DNA from: Streptomyces sp. SAT1
GTDB taxonomy: Bacteria > Actinomycetota > Actinomycetes > Streptomycetales > Streptomycetaceae
DNA: 64,000 nucleotides
NCBI RefSeq assembly: GCF_001654495.1
Contig: NZ_CP015849.1
Span: 1,564,501 to 1,628,500, forward strand
Reading direction: 5' to 3'
The notes below the pieces were generated by a model, which worked only from the letters and a program-made list of their open reading frames with translations, searched no databases and was not told where the DNA came from. Both the position numbers and the translations under genes were made by a program. The number at the start of each line of letters is the position of its first letter. Within the stretch, counting starts at the first letter, position 1. Shown here one piece after another: positions 8,670 to 17,344 of this stretch.

Positions 8670-8948
8670 GGAGTGGGACCCCCAGAGAGTGATGCTTGGG
8701 ACCCGGACAGAATTACGCACCGAGAGTGAACGGGCGGCGATCCCGCGTGACTTCACTCCTTCGTGGGGTTTCCGGCCCTGTTTTCGATTTGTCCGGTACG
8801 AATGTTCGCTCGCGTCACCCTCATGTCCCCCGCACACACCGGACACGCGTACCGACTGCGCGCACCCGGCGCGCGTGAAGGCGTGCACAACGACCGGCCG
8901 GGGCGGCAGTCACCCGCCCGTCAACCGCGCGACAACCGCCGCCCGCCG
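8670..8948 (-). promoter_or_regulatory. Promoter region of the LAETG protein with an inverted repeat
   Basis: This gene-free region holds an inverted repeat with GAGTGAA at 8724-8730 and TTCACTC at 8752-8758. An unusually T-rich patch for this genome lies at about 8779-8805. A regulated promoter is plausible, but no clear -10/-35 pair could be fixed. Confidence 0.4.
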
Positions 8949-9009
8949 CCCGGCCGGTGCTCCCGGCCGGCGCTCCCGGCCGGCGCTCCCGGCCGGCGCT
9001 CCCGGCCGG
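8949..9009. repeat. Tandem 13-bp GC palindrome-containing repeat
   Basis: The unit CCCGGCCGGCGCT is repeated with period 13; its palindromic core CCCGGCCGG appears five times, at 8949, 8962, 8975, 8988 and 9001. One unit has a T instead of C. The array ends 8 nt beyond the stop of the minus-strand amidohydrolase, so it can fold into stacked hairpins and may act as its terminator. Confidence 0.8.
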
Positions 9010-9017
9010 AACCCGCC

Positions 9018-10115
9018 CTAGCCGACGACCCGCCCGTTCAGCACCACCCGCCGCGGCGCCGCCAGCACCCGTACGTCCGCCCGCGGATCCGTCTCGTACA
9101 CGACGAGGTCGGCCGGAGCGCCCTCCTCCAGGCCGGGCCTGCCGAGCCAGGACCGGGCGCCCCAGGCCGTCGCCGACAGGGCCTCGACCGGCGGGATGCC
9201 CGCCTTGACCAGCTCCGCGACCTCGGCCGCGACCAGGCCGTGCGGCAGCGAGCCGCCCGCGTCGGTGCCGACGTACACCGGGATCCCGGCGTCGCGGGCG
9301 GCGCGGACGGTGTCGTAGCGGCGCTCGTGGAGCCGGCGCATATGGGCCGACCAGCGCGGGAACCTGCCCTCGCCGCCCGCCGCGAGCGAGGGGAAGGTGG
9401 CGATGTTGACGAGGGTGGGCACGATGGCGACCCCGCGCTCGGCGAACAGCGGGATCAGGTCCTCGGTGAGGCCCGTGGCGTGCTCGACGCAGTCGATGCC
9501 GGACTCGACCAGGTCGCGCAGGGAGTCCTCGGCGAAGCAGTGCGCGGTCACCCGGGCGCCCAGCTCGTGCGCCCGCGCGATCGCCGCCCCGGCCGCCTCG
9601 CGGGGCCAGCAGGCGGACAGGTCGCCGAGGTCGCGGTCGATCCAGTCGCCGACCAGCTTGACCCAGCCGTCGCCGCGCCGGGCCTCCCGGTCGACGTACG
9701 CGACCAGGTCCTCGGGCTCGATCTCGTGGGCGTAGTTGCGGATGTAGCGGCGGGTGCGGGCGATGTGCCGGCCCGCGCGGATGATCTTCGGCAGGTCCTC
9801 GCGGTCGTCGGTCCAGCGGGTGTCGGCGGGCGAACCGGCGTCCCGCAGCAGCAGCGCCCCGGCCTCCCGGTCGGTGAGCGCCTGCTTCTCGGCCACCTCG
9901 TCGGGGACCGCGCCGTGCGCGTCAAGGCCGACGTGGCAGTGCGCGTCGACCAGGCCGGGCAGCGCCCAGCCCTCGACGGTGCGCGCCTCCCCGGCGCCGG
10001 GCGGGCGGGTGTAGGTGATCCGGCCGCCCACCACCCACAGTTCGTCACGGACCTGGTCGTCGCCGGGGCCGACGAGGACCCGCCCCTTCACATGCAGCAC
10101 CGCGCCATCGCTCAT
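9018..10115 (-). CDS. Metal-dependent amidohydrolase (imidazolonepropionase-like)
   Basis: A cytosolic TIM-barrel metallohydrolase of the amidohydrolase superfamily. Metal ligands visible are HxH (H59, H61), the lysine of WVKLVGDW (K153, probably carbamylated), H192 (TAHCF), H212 (VEHATG) and D285 (GTDAGG). The C-terminal region returns to the composite beta domain (ADLVVYETDPRADVRVL). Length is 365 aa. The ATG at 10115 is followed upstream on the minus strand by TAGGGT 7 nt away, suggesting a leaderless transcript. The substrate (cyclic amide, dipeptide or nucleoside-like) cannot be told from sequence, and there are no pathway neighbours. Confidence 0.85.
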   Translation of the reverse strand: MSDGAVLHVKGRVLVGPGDDQVRDELWVVGGRITYTRPPGAGEARTVEGWALPGLVDAHCHVGLDAHGAVPDEVAEKQALTDREAGALLLRDAGSPADTRWTDDREDLPKIIRAGRHIARTRRYIRNYAHEIEPEDLVAYVDREARRGDGWVKLVGDWIDRDLGDLSACWPREAAGAAIARAHELGARVTAHCFAEDSLRDLVESGIDCVEHATGLTEDLIPLFAERGVAIVPTLVNIATFPSLAAGGEGRFPRWSAHMRRLHERRYDTVRAARDAGIPVYVGTDAGGSLPHGLVAAEVAELVKAGIPPVEALSATAWGARSWLGRPGLEEGAPADLVVYETDPRADVRVLAAPRRVVLNGRVVG

Positions 10116-10122
10116 GCCCCGC

Positions 10123-10128
10123 ACCCTA
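10123..10128 (-). promoter_or_regulatory. -10 box of the amidohydrolase
   Basis: TAGGGT on the minus strand lies 7 nt before the ATG at 10115. This spacing puts the transcription start at or next to the start codon. No clear -35 was seen. Confidence 0.45.
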
Positions 10129-10264
10129 GTGACCCACTCCCCGGTGGGCCGGGGCCGCCCCGGACCCACCCGGCCCGGCAGGGGGCGGGCGGCGGGCGTC
10201 CCGGGCCGGGCCGCCGGATACTCTCGACTCCGTCGTACCTCGTGACCGAGAAGAGAGCACCGCC

Positions 10265-11374
10265 GTGACCCATCCCTTCCTGGACCTCGCCCCGCTGAGC
10301 GCCGCCCGCTTCGCCTCCATCGAGGACCGGGTGGCACGGCTGCTCGCCACCGAGCAGGACGTCGTGATCACCCAGGGCGAGGCGCTGCTGCCGCTGGAGG
10401 GCGCGATCCGCGCGGCGGCGGGGCCCGGCACGGTGGCGCTGAACGTGATCACCGGTCCCTACGGCCAGACGTTCGGCGACTGGCTGCGGGACTGCGGCGC
10501 GACGGTGCACGACCTGTCGGTGCCGTACCACACGGCGGTGACCGCCGCGCAGGTCCGCGCGGCCTTCGCCGAGCACCCGGAGATCGACTTCGTGTCGCTG
10601 GTGCACGCGGAGGCGGCGACCGGCAACACCAATCCGGTCGCGGAGATCGGCGAGGCGGTACGGGAGCAGGGCGCCCTGTTCTACCTGGACGCGGTGGCCT
10701 CCATCGGCGCGGAGCCGGTGCTGCCGGACGCGTGGGGCGTGGACCTGTGCGTGATCGGGGCGCAGAAGGCGATGGGCGGTCCCGCCGGGGTGTCGGCGGT
10801 GTCGGTCAGCGAGCGCGCCTGGGCCCGGATGGCGGCCAATCCGCACGCGCCCCGCCGCTCCTACCTGTCCCTGCTGGACTGGAAGGAGCGCTGGATCGAC
10901 GGCGGGCGCCGCACGCTGCTGCACGCCCCCGCGCAGCTGGAGATGCTGGCCCTGGAGGCGTGCGTCGAACGCATCGAGGAGACCGGCCTGGACGCGGTGA
11001 CGGCCCGCCACCGGTCCGCCGCCGCGGCGACCCGGGCCGGGGCGAGCGCGCTGGGCGGCGGCCTCGAACCGTACGTCCGCAAGGCGTCCGAGGCGGCCCC
11101 GGTCGCCACGACCCTGCGCGCGCCCGCCGATGTCGCGGCGTCCGCCCTGGTGGCCCGCGCCCTGGCGGCGGACCCGGCGCTCCCGCTGGCGGCGGGCGGC
11201 GGTCCGCTGGCCAAGGAGATGATCCGGGTCAACCACTACGGCCCGGACGCCACCCCCGGGACCGTCGACGCCTGTCTGACGGCCCTCGCCGCCGCCCTGG
11301 CCGCCGAACGCGGCACCGCGGACGGTCTCGACCCGGAGGCCGCCCGCCGGGCCGCCGCAGGGGCCTGGGGCTAG
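10265..11374 (+). CDS. Class V aminotransferase-like PLP enzyme
   Basis: A fold-type I PLP enzyme related to alanine-glyoxylate/serine-pyruvate aminotransferases and 2-aminoethylphosphonate-type enzymes. The PLP lysine is K168 in IGAQKAMGGPAG; LVHAEAATGNTNPV and YLDAVASIGAEPV carry the usual substrate and cofactor-aspartate motifs. It is 369 aa. GTG 10265 follows GAGAAGAGAG, and a possible -10 (TACTCT, 10219-10224) lies upstream. It is divergent from the amidohydrolase and directly upstream of the ectoine region. No data here tie it to ectoine synthesis; substrate unknown. Confidence 0.8.
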   Translation: MTHPFLDLAPLSAARFASIEDRVARLLATEQDVVITQGEALLPLEGAIRAAAGPGTVALNVITGPYGQTFGDWLRDCGATVHDLSVPYHTAVTAAQVRAAFAEHPEIDFVSLVHAEAATGNTNPVAEIGEAVREQGALFYLDAVASIGAEPVLPDAWGVDLCVIGAQKAMGGPAGVSAVSVSERAWARMAANPHAPRRSYLSLLDWKERWIDGGRRTLLHAPAQLEMLALEACVERIEETGLDAVTARHRSAAAATRAGASALGGGLEPYVRKASEAAPVATTLRAPADVAASALVARALAADPALPLAAGGGPLAKEMIRVNHYGPDATPGTVDACLTALAAALAAERGTADGLDPEAARRAAAGAWG

Positions 11375-11465
11375 CCGCGGCACCTGTGGGATCGACAGCT
11401 TCGGTCTCGACAGCTTCGGTATCGGTGAGAGCCGTGAAAGCACAGTAATTCCAGGAATTGAATTC

Positions 11466-11493
11466 GGGGCAGCTTCCCGTTCTCTTCTGCCCC
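11466..11493 (+). terminator. Hairpin downstream of the class V aminotransferase
   Basis: GGGGCAG (11466-11472) pairs perfectly with CTGCCCC (11487-11493) and is followed by the T-rich GTTTCCTC. It lies about 90 nt after the stop. Confidence 0.5.
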
Positions 11494-11538
11494 GTTTCCT
11501 CATCCCTAAACACCACGTTTTCACGAACGTTCGAAGAC

Positions 11539-11577
11539 GTAATTCCGGGGCCCCGGCAAGGCGGCCCCGGGAGTTAC
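11539..11577. terminator. Long hairpin between the aminotransferase and ectA
   Basis: GTAATTCCGGGGCC (11539-11552) pairs with the stretch 11563-11577, giving a 14-bp stem with one bulge and one G-U pair around a 10-nt loop. It could end upstream transcription or be part of the ect leader or control region. Confidence 0.5.
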
Positions 11578-11751
11578 GCCATTGTGATGCACTCCACAGA
11601 CGCGCCCCTTTTGCCCCGTAATTAACGGGCAAACCCCCGCAAGTTGCGGCCGGACGCGCGGACGCGCGCTCGCGCGATAACACACGTGGCGTTGCCACGT
11701 AAGAGTGCCGGGCGATGCATTTTCCAATTCAGCTCGGTAAGTTCAATTCGC

Positions 11752-12291
11752 ATGACTGCCGCACAAGCAGACCTGCGAACCGACTCCACGGAAAAGACAG
11801 ATCCCGTATCCATCGAGCGCCCCGTCGTCGCCGACGGCGCCGCGCTCTGGAGGCTCGCCAAGGACTCCGGGACGCTGGACGTGAACTCCTCGTACAGCTA
11901 CCTGCTGTGGTGCCGCGACTTCGCCGCCACCTCCGCCGTGGCGCGTGGCGCCGACGGCGAGCCGGTCGGTTTCATCACCGGGTACGTGCGGCCCGACCGC
12001 CCCGGCACCCTCCTCGTGTGGCAGGTCGCCGTCGACGCCGGCCACCGCGGACGCGGACTCGCCGCCCGGCTGCTGGACGCGCTCGCCGCGCGCGTCGCCG
12101 CCGAGAGCGGGCTCACCGCCCTGGAGACCACGATCGCTCCGGGCAACACCGCCTCCGAGCGGCTCTTCGCCTCCTTCGCCGCCCGGCACGGCGCCCGTAT
12201 CGAGCGCGAGGTGCTGTTCCGCACCGCCGAGTTCCCGGACGGACCGCACGACCCCGAGGTCCTGCACCGGATAGGCCCGCTGAACCACTGA
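11752..12291 (+). CDS. ectA: L-2,4-diaminobutyrate N-acetyltransferase
   Basis: A GNAT-fold enzyme that acetylates the 4-amino group of L-2,4-diaminobutyrate, the second step of ectoine synthesis. The 179-residue protein shows LWRLAKDSGTLDVNSSYSYLLWCRDF, compressed here into the conserved N-terminal half, and the acetyl-CoA loop VDAGHRGRGLAARLL near residue 95, with GNTASERLF. ATG 11752 gives the family-typical N-terminus; upstream in-frame starts run into the regulatory region, and the Shine-Dalgarno site is weak (GGTAAG at 11737-11742). It is first in ectABCD, with a 122-nt gap to ectB. Confidence 0.93.
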   Translation: MTAAQADLRTDSTEKTDPVSIERPVVADGAALWRLAKDSGTLDVNSSYSYLLWCRDFAATSAVARGADGEPVGFITGYVRPDRPGTLLVWQVAVDAGHRGRGLAARLLDALAARVAAESGLTALETTIAPGNTASERLFASFAARHGARIEREVLFRTAEFPDGPHDPEVLHRIGPLNH

Positions 12292-12413
12292 CCCCCGGCC
12301 CACGGACCCACCGGGGACCCGCGCGGCGCACCGGACCACCGCGCCCGCAGGCCCCGCCCGAACCGCCGACCCGACCGGTCTTCCACTCCCCACCCCCCGA
12401 GGAGCGATTCGTC

Positions 12414-13685
12414 GTGACCATCACCCAGCCCGACCTGAGCGTCTTCGAGACCCTGGAGTCCGAGGTGCGCAGCTACTGCCGCGGCTGGCCCACCGTCTTC
12501 GACCACGCGCGCGGCAGCCGGATGTACGACGAGGACGGCCACGAGTACCTCGACTTCTTCGCCGGTGCCGGCTCCCTCAACTACGGCCACAACAACCCCG
12601 TGCTGAAACGGGCGTTGATCGACTACCTCGAACGCGACGGCGTCACCCACGGACTGGACATGTCCACCGCCGCCAAGCGCCGCTTCCTGGAGACCTTCCA
12701 GAACCTGGTGCTGCGCCCCCGCGACCTGCCGTACAAGGTGATGTTCCCGGGCCCGACCGGCACCAACGCCGTGGAGTCCGCGCTGAAGCTGGCGCGCAAG
12801 GTGAAGGGACGCGAGGCCATCGTGTCGTTCACCAACGCCTTCCACGGCATGTCGCTCGGCTCGCTCGCCGTGACCGGCAACGCCTTCAAGCGGGCCGGGG
12901 CCGGCGTCCCGCTGGTGCACGGCACGCCGATGCCGTTCGACAACTACTTCGACGGCACGGTCCCCGACTTCCTGTGGTTCGAGCGGCTCCTGGAGGACCA
13001 GGGCTCCGGTCTGAACAAGCCGGCCGCCGTGATCGTGGAGACCGTGCAGGGCGAGGGCGGCATCAACGTCGCCCGGCCCGAGTGGCTGCGCGCGCTCAAG
13101 GAGCTGTGCGAACGCCAGGACATGCTGCTGATCGTCGACGACATCCAGATGGGCTGCGGGCGCACCGGCGCCTTCTTCTCCTTCGAGGAGTCCGGGATCG
13201 TCCCCGACATCGTCACGGTGTCCAAGTCCATCAGCGGCTACGGCCTGCCGATGTCGCTGTGCCTGTTCCGGCCCGAGCTGGACGTGTGGGAGCCGGGCGA
13301 GCACAACGGCACCTTCCGCGGCAACAACCCGGCCTTCGTCACCGCGACCGCCGCCCTTGAGGCGTACTGGGCGGACGGGGCGGCGATGGAGAAGCAGACC
13401 CGCGCCCGCGGTGAGCGCGTCGAGCAGTGGCTCGTCTCGATCGCCGAGGAGAACGCCGCCGACATCAAGGAGTACCGGGGCCGCGGCCTGGTGTGGGGCC
13501 TGGAGTTCCACGACAAGGGCCGCGCCGAGCGGGTGGCGCGGCGCGCCTTCGCCCTCGGCCTGCTCATCGAGACCTCGGGTCCCGAGAGCGAGGTCGTCAA
13601 GCTGCTGCCGGCCCTGACCACCACCCCCGAGGAACTGGACGAGGGCATGAGCACCCTCGCCCGCGCGGTCCGCGAGACCGCCTGA
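12414..13685 (+). CDS. ectB: Diaminobutyrate-2-oxoglutarate transaminase
   Basis: A class III PLP aminotransferase that converts aspartate semialdehyde to L-2,4-diaminobutyrate with glutamate as amino donor, the first step of ectoine synthesis. The PLP lysine is K271 in VSKSISGYGLP; other signature stretches are FFAGAGSLNYGHNNP, NAFHGMSLGSLA and IVDDIQMGCGRTG. The 423-aa length is typical. GTG 12414 has GAGGAG at 12399-12404. It follows ectA and precedes ectC by 54 nt in one operon. Confidence 0.95.
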   Translation: MTITQPDLSVFETLESEVRSYCRGWPTVFDHARGSRMYDEDGHEYLDFFAGAGSLNYGHNNPVLKRALIDYLERDGVTHGLDMSTAAKRRFLETFQNLVLRPRDLPYKVMFPGPTGTNAVESALKLARKVKGREAIVSFTNAFHGMSLGSLAVTGNAFKRAGAGVPLVHGTPMPFDNYFDGTVPDFLWFERLLEDQGSGLNKPAAVIVETVQGEGGINVARPEWLRALKELCERQDMLLIVDDIQMGCGRTGAFFSFEESGIVPDIVTVSKSISGYGLPMSLCLFRPELDVWEPGEHNGTFRGNNPAFVTATAALEAYWADGAAMEKQTRARGERVEQWLVSIAEENAADIKEYRGRGLVWGLEFHDKGRAERVARRAFALGLLIETSGPESEVVKLLPALTTTPEELDEGMSTLARAVRETA

Positions 13686-13739
13686 CCCGGGTCGTCCCCC
13701 GACCCATCGCGAACACTCTGCAAGGAGGCACGTACCACC

Positions 13740-14144
13740 GTGATCGTCCGATCGTTCAAGGAGATCGAAGGCACCGACCGGCACGTGAAGGCGGCGTCCG
13801 GCACCTGGGAGAGCAAGCGCATCGTCCTGGCCAAGGAGAAGGTCGGCTTCTCCGTCCACGAGACGATCCTGTACGCGGGCACGGAGACGTCGATGTGGTA
13901 CGCCAACCACATCGAGGCCGTGGTCTGCGTCGAGGGCGAGGCCGAACTGACCGACCGCGAGACCGGGAAGACGTACACGATCACGCCCGGCACCATGTAC
14001 CTCCTGAACGGCCACGAGCGGCACACGCTCAAGGTCAAGGAGGACTTCCGCTGCATCTGCGTGTTCAACCCGCCGGTCACCGGGCGGGAGGACCACGACG
14101 AGAACGGCGTCTACCCCCTGCTCACCGAGCCCGAGGAGGTGTGA
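13740..14144 (+). CDS. ectC: Ectoine synthase
   Basis: A small cupin-fold enzyme that cyclises N-gamma-acetyl-diaminobutyrate to ectoine. The 134-residue product starts with the diagnostic [16 protein letters not shown] and continues with [18 protein letters not shown] (cupin motif region) and [15 protein letters not shown] 13740 has AAGGAGG at 13722-13728. The stop is 7 nt from ectD, so the two are probably translated from one message. Confidence 0.95.
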   Translation: MIVRSFKEIEGTDRHVKAASGTWESKRIVLAKEKVGFSVHETILYAGTETSMWYANHIEAVVCVEGEAELTDRETGKTYTITPGTMYLLNGHERHTLKVKEDFRCICVFNPPVTGREDHDENGVYPLLTEPEEV

Positions 14145-14151
14145 GGAACCC

Positions 14152-15045
14152 ATGACCACCGCCACCGTGCAGGACCTCTACCCGACCCGCGGCGCCACCG
14201 AGGTGTCCGTCCCGCGCCAGGACCCGGTCGTCTGGGGCGCCCCGGACACGCCCGGCCCGATCACGTCCGCCGGCCTCCAGTCGTTCGAGCGCGACGGCTT
14301 CCTCGCCGTCGAGGAGCTGATCGGCCCCGACGAGGTCGCCGTCTACCGGCGCGAGCTGGACCGGCTGGTGGCCGATCCGGCGGTCCGGGCCGACGAGCGC
14401 TCCATCGTGGAGCCGAAGTCCCAGGAGATCCGCTCCGTCTTCGAGGTGCACCGGATCAGCGAGGTGTTCGCCCGGCTGGTGCGCGACGAGCGGGTGGTCG
14501 GCCGGGCGCGGCAGATCCTCGGCTCGGACGTGTACGTCCACCAGTCGCGGATCAACGTCAAGCCGGGGTTCGGCGCCAGCGGCTTCTACTGGCACTCGGA
14601 CTTCGAGACCTGGCACGCCGAGGACGGGCTGCCGAACATGCGGACGGTGTCCGTCTCGATCGCGCTGACCGAGAACCTCGACACCAACGGCGGCCTCATG
14701 ATCATGCCGGGGTCGCACCGGACGTTCCTCGGCTGCGCGGGCGCCACGCCCGAGGACAACTACAAGAAGTCGCTCCAGATGCAGGACGCGGGCACCCCGT
14801 CCGACGAGGCGCTGACCGCGCTGGCCGACGCGCACGGCATCAAGCTGTTCACCGGTAAGGCGGGCTCGGCCACCTGGTTCGACTGCAACTGCATGCACGG
14901 CTCCGGCGACAACATCACGCCGTATCCGCGCAGCAACGTCTTCATCGTGTTCAACAGCGTGGAGAACGCGGCGGTGGAGCCGTTCGCGGCGCCGGTGCGC
15001 AGGCCGGCCTTCATCGGGGCGCGGGACTTCACGCCCGTGCGCTGA
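14152..15045 (+). CDS. ectD: Ectoine 5-hydroxylase
   Basis: An Fe(II)/2-oxoglutarate-dependent dioxygenase that hydroxylates ectoine to 5-hydroxyectoine. The iron triad is visible as H148 and D150 (FYWHSDFETWH) and H249 (CMHGSGDN). VYVHQSRINVKPG and LDTNGGLMIMPGSH are EctD-type substrate and cosubstrate stretches. It is 297 aa, as usual for the family. GAGGA just before ATG 14152 overlaps the ectC stop region. It is the last gene of ectABCD, followed by a strong hairpin. Confidence 0.95.
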   Translation: MTTATVQDLYPTRGATEVSVPRQDPVVWGAPDTPGPITSAGLQSFERDGFLAVEELIGPDEVAVYRRELDRLVADPAVRADERSIVEPKSQEIRSVFEVHRISEVFARLVRDERVVGRARQILGSDVYVHQSRINVKPGFGASGFYWHSDFETWHAEDGLPNMRTVSVSIALTENLDTNGGLMIMPGSHRTFLGCAGATPEDNYKKSLQMQDAGTPSDEALTALADAHGIKLFTGKAGSATWFDCNCMHGSGDNITPYPRSNVFIVFNSVENAAVEPFAAPVRRPAFIGARDFTPVR

Positions 15046-15054
15046 CACCGAGCC

Positions 15055-15094
15055 GGGAAGGGGCCTCCTCGTGTGGGACGGGAGGCCCCTTCCC
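15055..15094. terminator. Bidirectional terminator after ectD
   Basis: A 14-bp perfect stem pairs GGGAAGGGGCCTCC (15055-15068) with 15081-15094 across a 12-nt loop. It sits between ectD and the convergent gene ending at 15128. Confidence 0.85.
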
Positions 15095-15127
15095 GTGTCC
15101 GCGCTTCCCCGGGGACGCGTCCGGCGG

Positions 15128-16176
15128 TCAGCCCGCCAGGACGTCCAGCAGCCGGTCCACGTCCGCCTCGGTGTTGTAGAGGTGGAAGGCGGCCCGCAGC
15201 CGGCCCGCGCGGGCGGACACTTCCACCCCGGCGGCGCTCAACTCGCCCTGCCGGTCGCCGAGTCCGGGCACGGAGACGATCGGTGAGCCCGGCGCCGGGA
15301 CCGGTTCGTGGCCCAGGGAGCGCAGCCCGGCGCGGAAGCGGTCGGCGAGGGCCAGGTCGTGGGCGCGTACGGCGGACACGCCCAGTTCCTCGACGAGTTC
15401 CAGGGAGCGGCGGCCGCCCGCGTAGGAGAAGAGCGCGGGGCTCTCGTCGAACCGGCGGGCGGAGTGGGCGAGTTCGGCGATCGGGCCGTAGCAGCTGTCC
15501 CAGGGATGCTCCCCGCCACCCAGCCGGCGAACAGCGGGCGCAGGTCACCGAGGTCCTCCGGGACGACCAGGAAGGTCACGCCCCGCGGGCACATCAGCCA
15601 CTTGAAGGCGACGGCGGCCACGTAGTCGTGGGCGTCCGCGTCGAGGTCCAGCCAGCCCGCGGCCTGGGAGGCGTCGATGTAGGTGCGGGCGCCGTGGGCG
15701 CGGGCCGCCGCGCGGACGGCGGGCAGATCGGCGATCCGGCCGTCGGCGGACTGCGCGGCGCTGACCGCGACCAGCGCGGTGCCGGGCCGTACGGCCTCGG
15801 CGACCCCCTCCAGCGGAACGGTGCGCACCTTCAGGTCGCCGCGCAGGTGGAAGGGGTTCACCACGGAGCTGAAGTCGCCCTCGGCGGTGACGACCTCCGC
15901 GCCCTCGGGCAGGGAGGCGGCGACGACCCCGCTGTAGACGGCGACCGAGGCACCGGCGGCCACCCGGTGCGCCGGCACCCGCACCAGCCGGGCGAAGCTC
16001 GCGCGGGCCGCCTCCACGTCGGCGAACATGTCGGTGGGCCGGCCGTCGGCCGCCGCCTCGACGGCGACGCGCAGCGCCTCCACCGTGCGGGCCGGCAGCA
16101 GCCCGCAGCTCGCGGTGTTCAGATAGGTGTTCTTCGGGGCGAACTCGGCTCGGACGCGGCTCTCGAAGGTCTCCAT
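15128..16176 (-). pseudogene. Frameshifted class V aminotransferase
   Basis: This would encode a class V aminotransferase/cysteine-desulfurase-like PLP protein of about 350 aa. The 5' part from ATG 16176 reads normally through YIDASQAAGWLDLDADAHD and the PLP-lysine region VAFKWLMCPRG to LFAGWVAG, then shifts into a nonsense frame. Adding one base at the C run 15511-15514 (four C where five are expected) restores a sensible frame, EHPWDSCYGPIAELAHS, that runs to RLLDVLAG and a stop at 15128. It is either a recent one-base loss or a sequencing error in a homopolymer; the rest shows no decay. It lies convergent to ectD. Function would probably be amino-acid related. Confidence 0.82.
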
Positions 16177-16278
16177 GGGACCACTGTGCGGCCGGTCCGG
16201 GTCGGAGTCCATCGCGTCGTTCTGCGCGGTTCCCCGAAGGAACGCTTATGTGAGCGCCGGGAAGGTCCGCGCCGGGGC

Positions 16279-17001
16279 TCAGGCCCCCGGCACCGCGCAG
16301 CCGTCCGGGCCGCAGGCCGCCGCGTCGGCGGAGCCGTCCTGGACCAGGGTCAGCGGCGCGCGGTCGCCCCACGCCTGGGTGAGGGCCTGGGTGAACACCT
16401 CGGCGGGCTGGGCGCCCGAGACCCCGTAGGCGCGGTCGAGGACGAAGAAGGGCACCCCGGAGGCGCCGAGCTGCGCGGCCTCCTGCTCGTCGGCGCGCAC
16501 GTCGTCGGCGTAGGCGTCCGGGTCGGCGAGCACCGCGCGCACGGCCCCGGCGTCCAGGCCCGCCGCCACGGCCAGGTCGACCAGCCGCTCGTCGCCCTCG
16601 GCGAACACGGAGCGCTCCTCGGCGAAGTTGGCCCGGTACAGCGCGTCCAGCAGCGCGTCCTGCCTGCCGTGCTCCTTGGCGAGGTGCAGCAGGCGGTGCA
16701 TGTCGAAGGTGTTGCCGTGGTCGCGGTCCCGGGTGCGGTAGTCGAGTCCTTCGGCGGCGGCCTGGGCGCCGAGGTTGTCCTCGCCCGCCTCTGCCTGCGC
16801 CTGGCTCATCCCGTACTTCCTGGTGAGCATGGTGAGCACGGGCTCGACGTCGCCCTTGGCGCGGTGCGGGTCCAGTTCGAAGGAGCGGTGCACCACCTCG
16901 ACCTGGTCGCGGTGCGGGAAGGCGGCCAGCGCCTTCTCGAAGCGGGCCTTGCCCACGTAGCACCAGGGACAGGCGATGTCCGTCCAGATCTCGACACGCA
17001 T
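16279..17001 (-). CDS. DsbA/FrnE-family oxidoreductase
   Basis: A thioredoxin-fold protein of the DsbA/FrnE group. It has the active-site CPWC at residues 11-14 right after the first strand (VEIWTDIACPWC), a helical insert (residues ~60-170) and the cis-Pro motif GVPFFVLD. It lacks a signal peptide, so it acts in the cytosol. FrnE-like proteins catalyse disulfide isomerisation or polyketide-related redox steps. ATG 17001 is used because GGAGAAG lies upstream on the minus strand; the longer frame to 17223 looks like non-coding read-through. The C-terminus carries an extra AACGPDGC cysteine pair. It is 240 aa and monocistronic. Confidence 0.87.
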   Translation of the reverse strand: MRVEIWTDIACPWCYVGKARFEKALAAFPHRDQVEVVHRSFELDPHRAKGDVEPVLTMLTRKYGMSQAQAEAGEDNLGAQAAAEGLDYRTRDRDHGNTFDMHRLLHLAKEHGRQDALLDALYRANFAEERSVFAEGDERLVDLAVAAGLDAGAVRAVLADPDAYADDVRADEQEAAQLGASGVPFFVLDRAYGVSGAQPAEVFTQALTQAWGDRAPLTLVQDGSADAAACGPDGCAVPGA

Positions 17002-17344
17002 GCTCTCGGCTCTTCTCCGGTCGTACGGGTGCGGAGGGACTCTCCGCGCGCATGTGTGAACGTTCAAGCAGCCGGGTTCATTCCCCGGCCGCCGCCACCC
17101 CGCGCGCCAGTAGGCGGAGCGGGCCCGGACGGGCAGCTCGGCGATGGCCCCGGCCCCGGCCTCGGCCCCGGCGGGCAGCGCGGGGCGGATCACCAGGGCG
17201 TCGTACGCGTGTTCGCCGGTCATACGGCGCAGGGCGCCCCGGCGACCGGGACCGGATCACCGGGCGGGAGGGCCCGGCTCACCGGGCAGGCCGGTTCCCC
17301 GGGCAGGAGGGACCGGTCCCCCGGGCCGGGCGGACCGGCCCGCC
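17002..17344. other. GC-rich intergenic region with palindromes
   Basis: No gene is supported. The part 17230-17344 is a series of GGG/CCC blocks including the 12-bp palindrome GGGACCGGTCCC at 17309-17320, just downstream of the minus-strand DUF1349 gene, so hairpin termination is plausible. The other half must hold the promoter of the DsbA-like gene. Confidence 0.5.

Larger units (their letters stand above)
11375..11751 (+). promoter_or_regulatory. Structured upstream region of ectABCD
   Basis: This 377-nt gap is the most AT-rich part of the first 20 kb. Besides the two hairpins it holds TCGACAGCTTCGGT twice (11392-11405 and 11407-11420), the near-palindrome AATTCC-A-GGAATT (11447-11459), TTTGCCC...GGGCAAA (11610-11616 and 11627-11633), and the perfect inverted repeat ACGTGGC-GTT-GCCACGT (11684-11700) about 50 nt before ectA. 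Osmotic control of ect operons is established in the family; which of these elements mediates it here is not known. I could not assign a confident -10/-35. Confidence 0.5.

Noticed and set aside
8949..9009. 13-bp array as a CRISPR or replication-origin iteron set
   Set aside because: Units are contiguous without spacers, extremely GC-rich, and sit at a gene end with no replication genes nearby.
17002..17223. N-terminal extension of the DsbA-like gene
   Set aside because: The extra residues are Ala/Gly/Arg-rich without similarity, while ATG 17001 gives the exact family N-terminus just before CPWC.
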